Shown piece after piece: positions 62,687 to 64,000 of a stretch of 64,000 bases of DNA (the stretch's first letter is position 1; each line of letters begins with the position of its first letter). This DNA comes from Sulfuritalea sp. (GTDB lineage: Bacteria; Pseudomonadota; Gammaproteobacteria; Burkholderiales; Rhodocyclaceae). A program made the position numbers and the translations under genes. The stretch covers positions 1 to 64,000 of the forward strand of contig JADJUP010000019.1 of assembly GCA_016716965.1 (NCBI GenBank), written 5' to 3'. The notes under the pieces are model-generated. The model was not told where the DNA came from. It saw nothing but the letters and a program-made list of their open reading frames with translations, and did not search any database.

Positions 62687-62709
62687 ACAGGCTCACCTGG
62701 CGAGCCTGT
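62687..62709. promoter_or_regulatory. Stem-loop in the rmuC leader
   Basis: ACAGGCTC-ACCTGGC-GAGCCTGT forms a perfect eight-pair stem with a seven-base loop, ending 22 bases before the rmuC start. There is no T-run. It may be a leader structure or the end of the preceding transcript. Confidence 0.35.
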
Positions 62710-62731
62710 CACCGGTGATACTCTTCGAACC

Positions 62732-64000
62732 ATGGAAATGAGCATTGCACTTCTGGCCGGCCTGCTGCTCGGCGGCGGCCTGGTTGCATTCGTCTTCGCA
62801 GCGCGAGTTCGTGAGGCGCGCGCCTCGCTGGGGCAGCGCGAAGCCGAACTGTCCGCGCTGCGCGAAGAAAAGTCGGCGCTGGCGATACGGTGCGCCACGC
62901 TGCAAAGCGAGCTGGAAAGCGAGCGCGCCCTGTTCGCCGAGCGCCAGGCCACGCTCGAAGCCGCGCGCGCCAGCTTCGCCGATGCCTTCAAGGCCATCTC
63001 GGCCGACGCGCTGGCGAAGAACAACCAGAGCTTCCTCGAACTCGCCCGTGCCACGCTGGAAGCGCAGCAGGCGGCGGCCCTGGCCGCGGCGCGTGGCGAC
63101 CTCGACAAGCGCCAGGTGGCAATCGGCGAACTGGTCGCGCCGGTCAAGACCTCGCTGGAAAAGTTCGAACAGCAGATCGTCGGCCTGGAAAAGGCCCGCG
63201 TCGATGCCTATGCCACGCTCTCCGAGCAGGTGCGCGCGCTGGCCACGGGCCAGGAGCAGTTGCGCGGCGAGACCGGCAACCTGGTCAAGGCCCTGCGGGC
63301 GCCGCAGACGCGCGGGCGCTGGGGCGAGCTGCAACTCAAGCGCGTGGTCGAGATGGCCGGCATGCTCGACCATTGCGATTTTTACGAACAGGAAAGCACC
63401 ACCACCGAGGACGGCCGGCTGCGCCCCGACATGGTGGTCAGGCTGCCCGGCGGCAAGAACATCGTGGTCGATGCCAAGGCGCCGCTCGCGGCCTACCTCG
63501 AAGCGCTCGAAACCACCGACGAGGACGCCAAGAAGCGCAAGCTGGCCGACCACGCGCGCCAGGTGCGCGACCACCTGAAGAAGCTGGGCCAGAAGTCCTA
63601 CTGGGAACAGTTCCAGCCCTCGCCGGATTTCGTCGTGCTGTTCCTGCCCGGCGAGATGTTCTATTCCGCCGCGCTGGAAGCCGACCCCTCGTTGATCGAA
63701 GCCGGCGTCGATGCGCGCGTCATCCTCGCCACGCCCACCACGCTGATCGCGCTGCTGCGCGCCGTGGCCTACGGCTGGACGCAGCAGGCGCTGACCGAGA
63801 ACGCGGAGCGCATCAGCCAGCTCGGCCGCGAACTCTACGAGCGCATCGCCACCGTCACCGAACACTGGGGCCGCGTCGGCAAGAACCTCGGCGAGGCGGT
63901 CGGCGCCTACAACAAGTCGGTCGCCTCGATGGAAACGCGGGTGCTGGTTTCCGCGCGCAAGTTCCGCGACCTCAAGGCGGCCGGCGAGGACAAGGAAATC
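62732..64000 (+). CDS. rmuC: DNA recombination protein RmuC (3' end beyond window)
   Basis: The first 423 residues of an RmuC-family protein. A membrane anchor (LLAGLLLGGGLVAFVFAA) is followed by a coiled coil (residues 25-110), then the conserved nuclease-like domain with RGRWGELQLKRVVEMAGM, LRPDMVVRLPGGKNIVVDAK (PD-(D/E)xK-like core) and FVVLFLPGEMFYSAALEADP. RmuC limits inversions at short inverted repeats and is linked to replication stress or phage defence in some species. Start ATG 62732 begins MEMSIALL; a second ATG two codons on is possible. The sequence runs off the window, so the C-terminal coiled coil is not seen. Confidence 0.92.
   Translation, partial: MEMSIALLAGLLLGGGLVAFVFAARVREARASLGQREAELSALREEKSALAIRCATLQSELESERALFAERQATLEAARASFADAFKAISADALAKNNQSFLELARATLEAQQAAALAAARGDLDKRQVAIGELVAPVKTSLEKFEQQIVGLEKARVDAYATLSEQVRALATGQEQLRGETGNLVKALRAPQTRGRWGELQLKRVVEMAGMLDHCDFYEQESTTTEDGRLRPDMVVRLPGGKNIVVDAKAPLAAYLEALETTDEDAKKRKLADHARQVRDHLKKLGQKSYWEQFQPSPDFVVLFLPGEMFYSAALEADPSLIEAGVDARVILATPTTLIALLRAVAYGWTQQALTENAERISQLGRELYERIATVTEHWGRVGKNLGEAVGAYNKSVASMETRVLVSARKFRDLKAAGEDKEI

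Overview
The window looks like about 64 kb of a GC-rich betaproteobacterial chromosome. The gene families (MASE2 and Cache diguanylate cyclases, class I fumarase, acetyl-CoA synthetase beside an SSS-type sensor kinase, stacked beta-oxidation operons with paired acyl-CoA dehydrogenases) fit Rhodocyclales or Sterolibacteriaceae-like degraders of cyclic or branched acids. The taxonomic call is inference: there is no rRNA, and no database search was possible.

Layout. 1-2.9 kb: a type III restriction (Res) gene, cut by the window edge and frameshifted in its first 650 bases, then a gap without a supportable gene. 2.9-14.8 kb (all leftward): a thioredoxin-like membrane protein, a Cache/PAS/GGDEF cyclase, a hybrid histidine kinase, a very large ER/K-helix-AsmA fusion, TruC and a DUF2461 protein. 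14.8-21.5 kb (leftward): hydrolase, Zn alcohol dehydrogenase, then a four-gene beta-oxidation operon (paired acyl-CoA dehydrogenase large and small subunits, CoA ligase, thioesterase). 21.8-27.6 kb: MFS exporter, nitronate monooxygenase-like protein, IclR regulator, MORN-repeat protein, OsmC protein, bacteriohemerythrin. 27.6-37.5 kb (leftward): a tightly coupled ten-gene operon with a second paired dehydrogenase, a 601-residue dehydrogenase, two crotonases (one of dienoyl-CoA isomerase type), MaoC hydratase, PaaI-like thioesterase, ComB-like phosphatase, CoA ligase and epoxide-hydrolase-like enzyme. Similar 15-bp palindromes lie upstream of both paired-dehydrogenase operons.

37.8-48 kb: tRNA-His, a metallo-beta-lactamase/cyclic-nucleotide-binding protein, MtfA-like peptidase, RelA, a MASE2-GGDEF cyclase with a probable CTG start, glutamate racemase, class I fumarase and a UPF0114 membrane protein. 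48.2-58.2 kb: an acetate-sensing style module of acetyl-CoA synthetase, small membrane protein, SSS-transporter histidine kinase (CrbS-like), REC-only response regulator, a membrane PAS/pseudokinase fused to a DnaQ-type exonuclease, and a cNMP/CBS/nucleotidyltransferase protein. 58.2-64 kb: a stand-alone FeoB-like transporter, CZB protein, PhaJ-like hydratase, nitroreductase, S4-domain protein and the 5' part of rmuC.

Two dispersed repeats are the most unusual content. One is a roughly 30-bp element in six copies, all in the same orientation relative to leftward genes. It sits at or just beyond 3' ends, or inside genes where it always reads in the frame xVGAxxTA. The other is a GC hairpin element of two clear intergenic copies plus degraded G/C-homopolymer versions near 61.3 kb and perhaps 62.5 kb, which may be sequencing artefacts.
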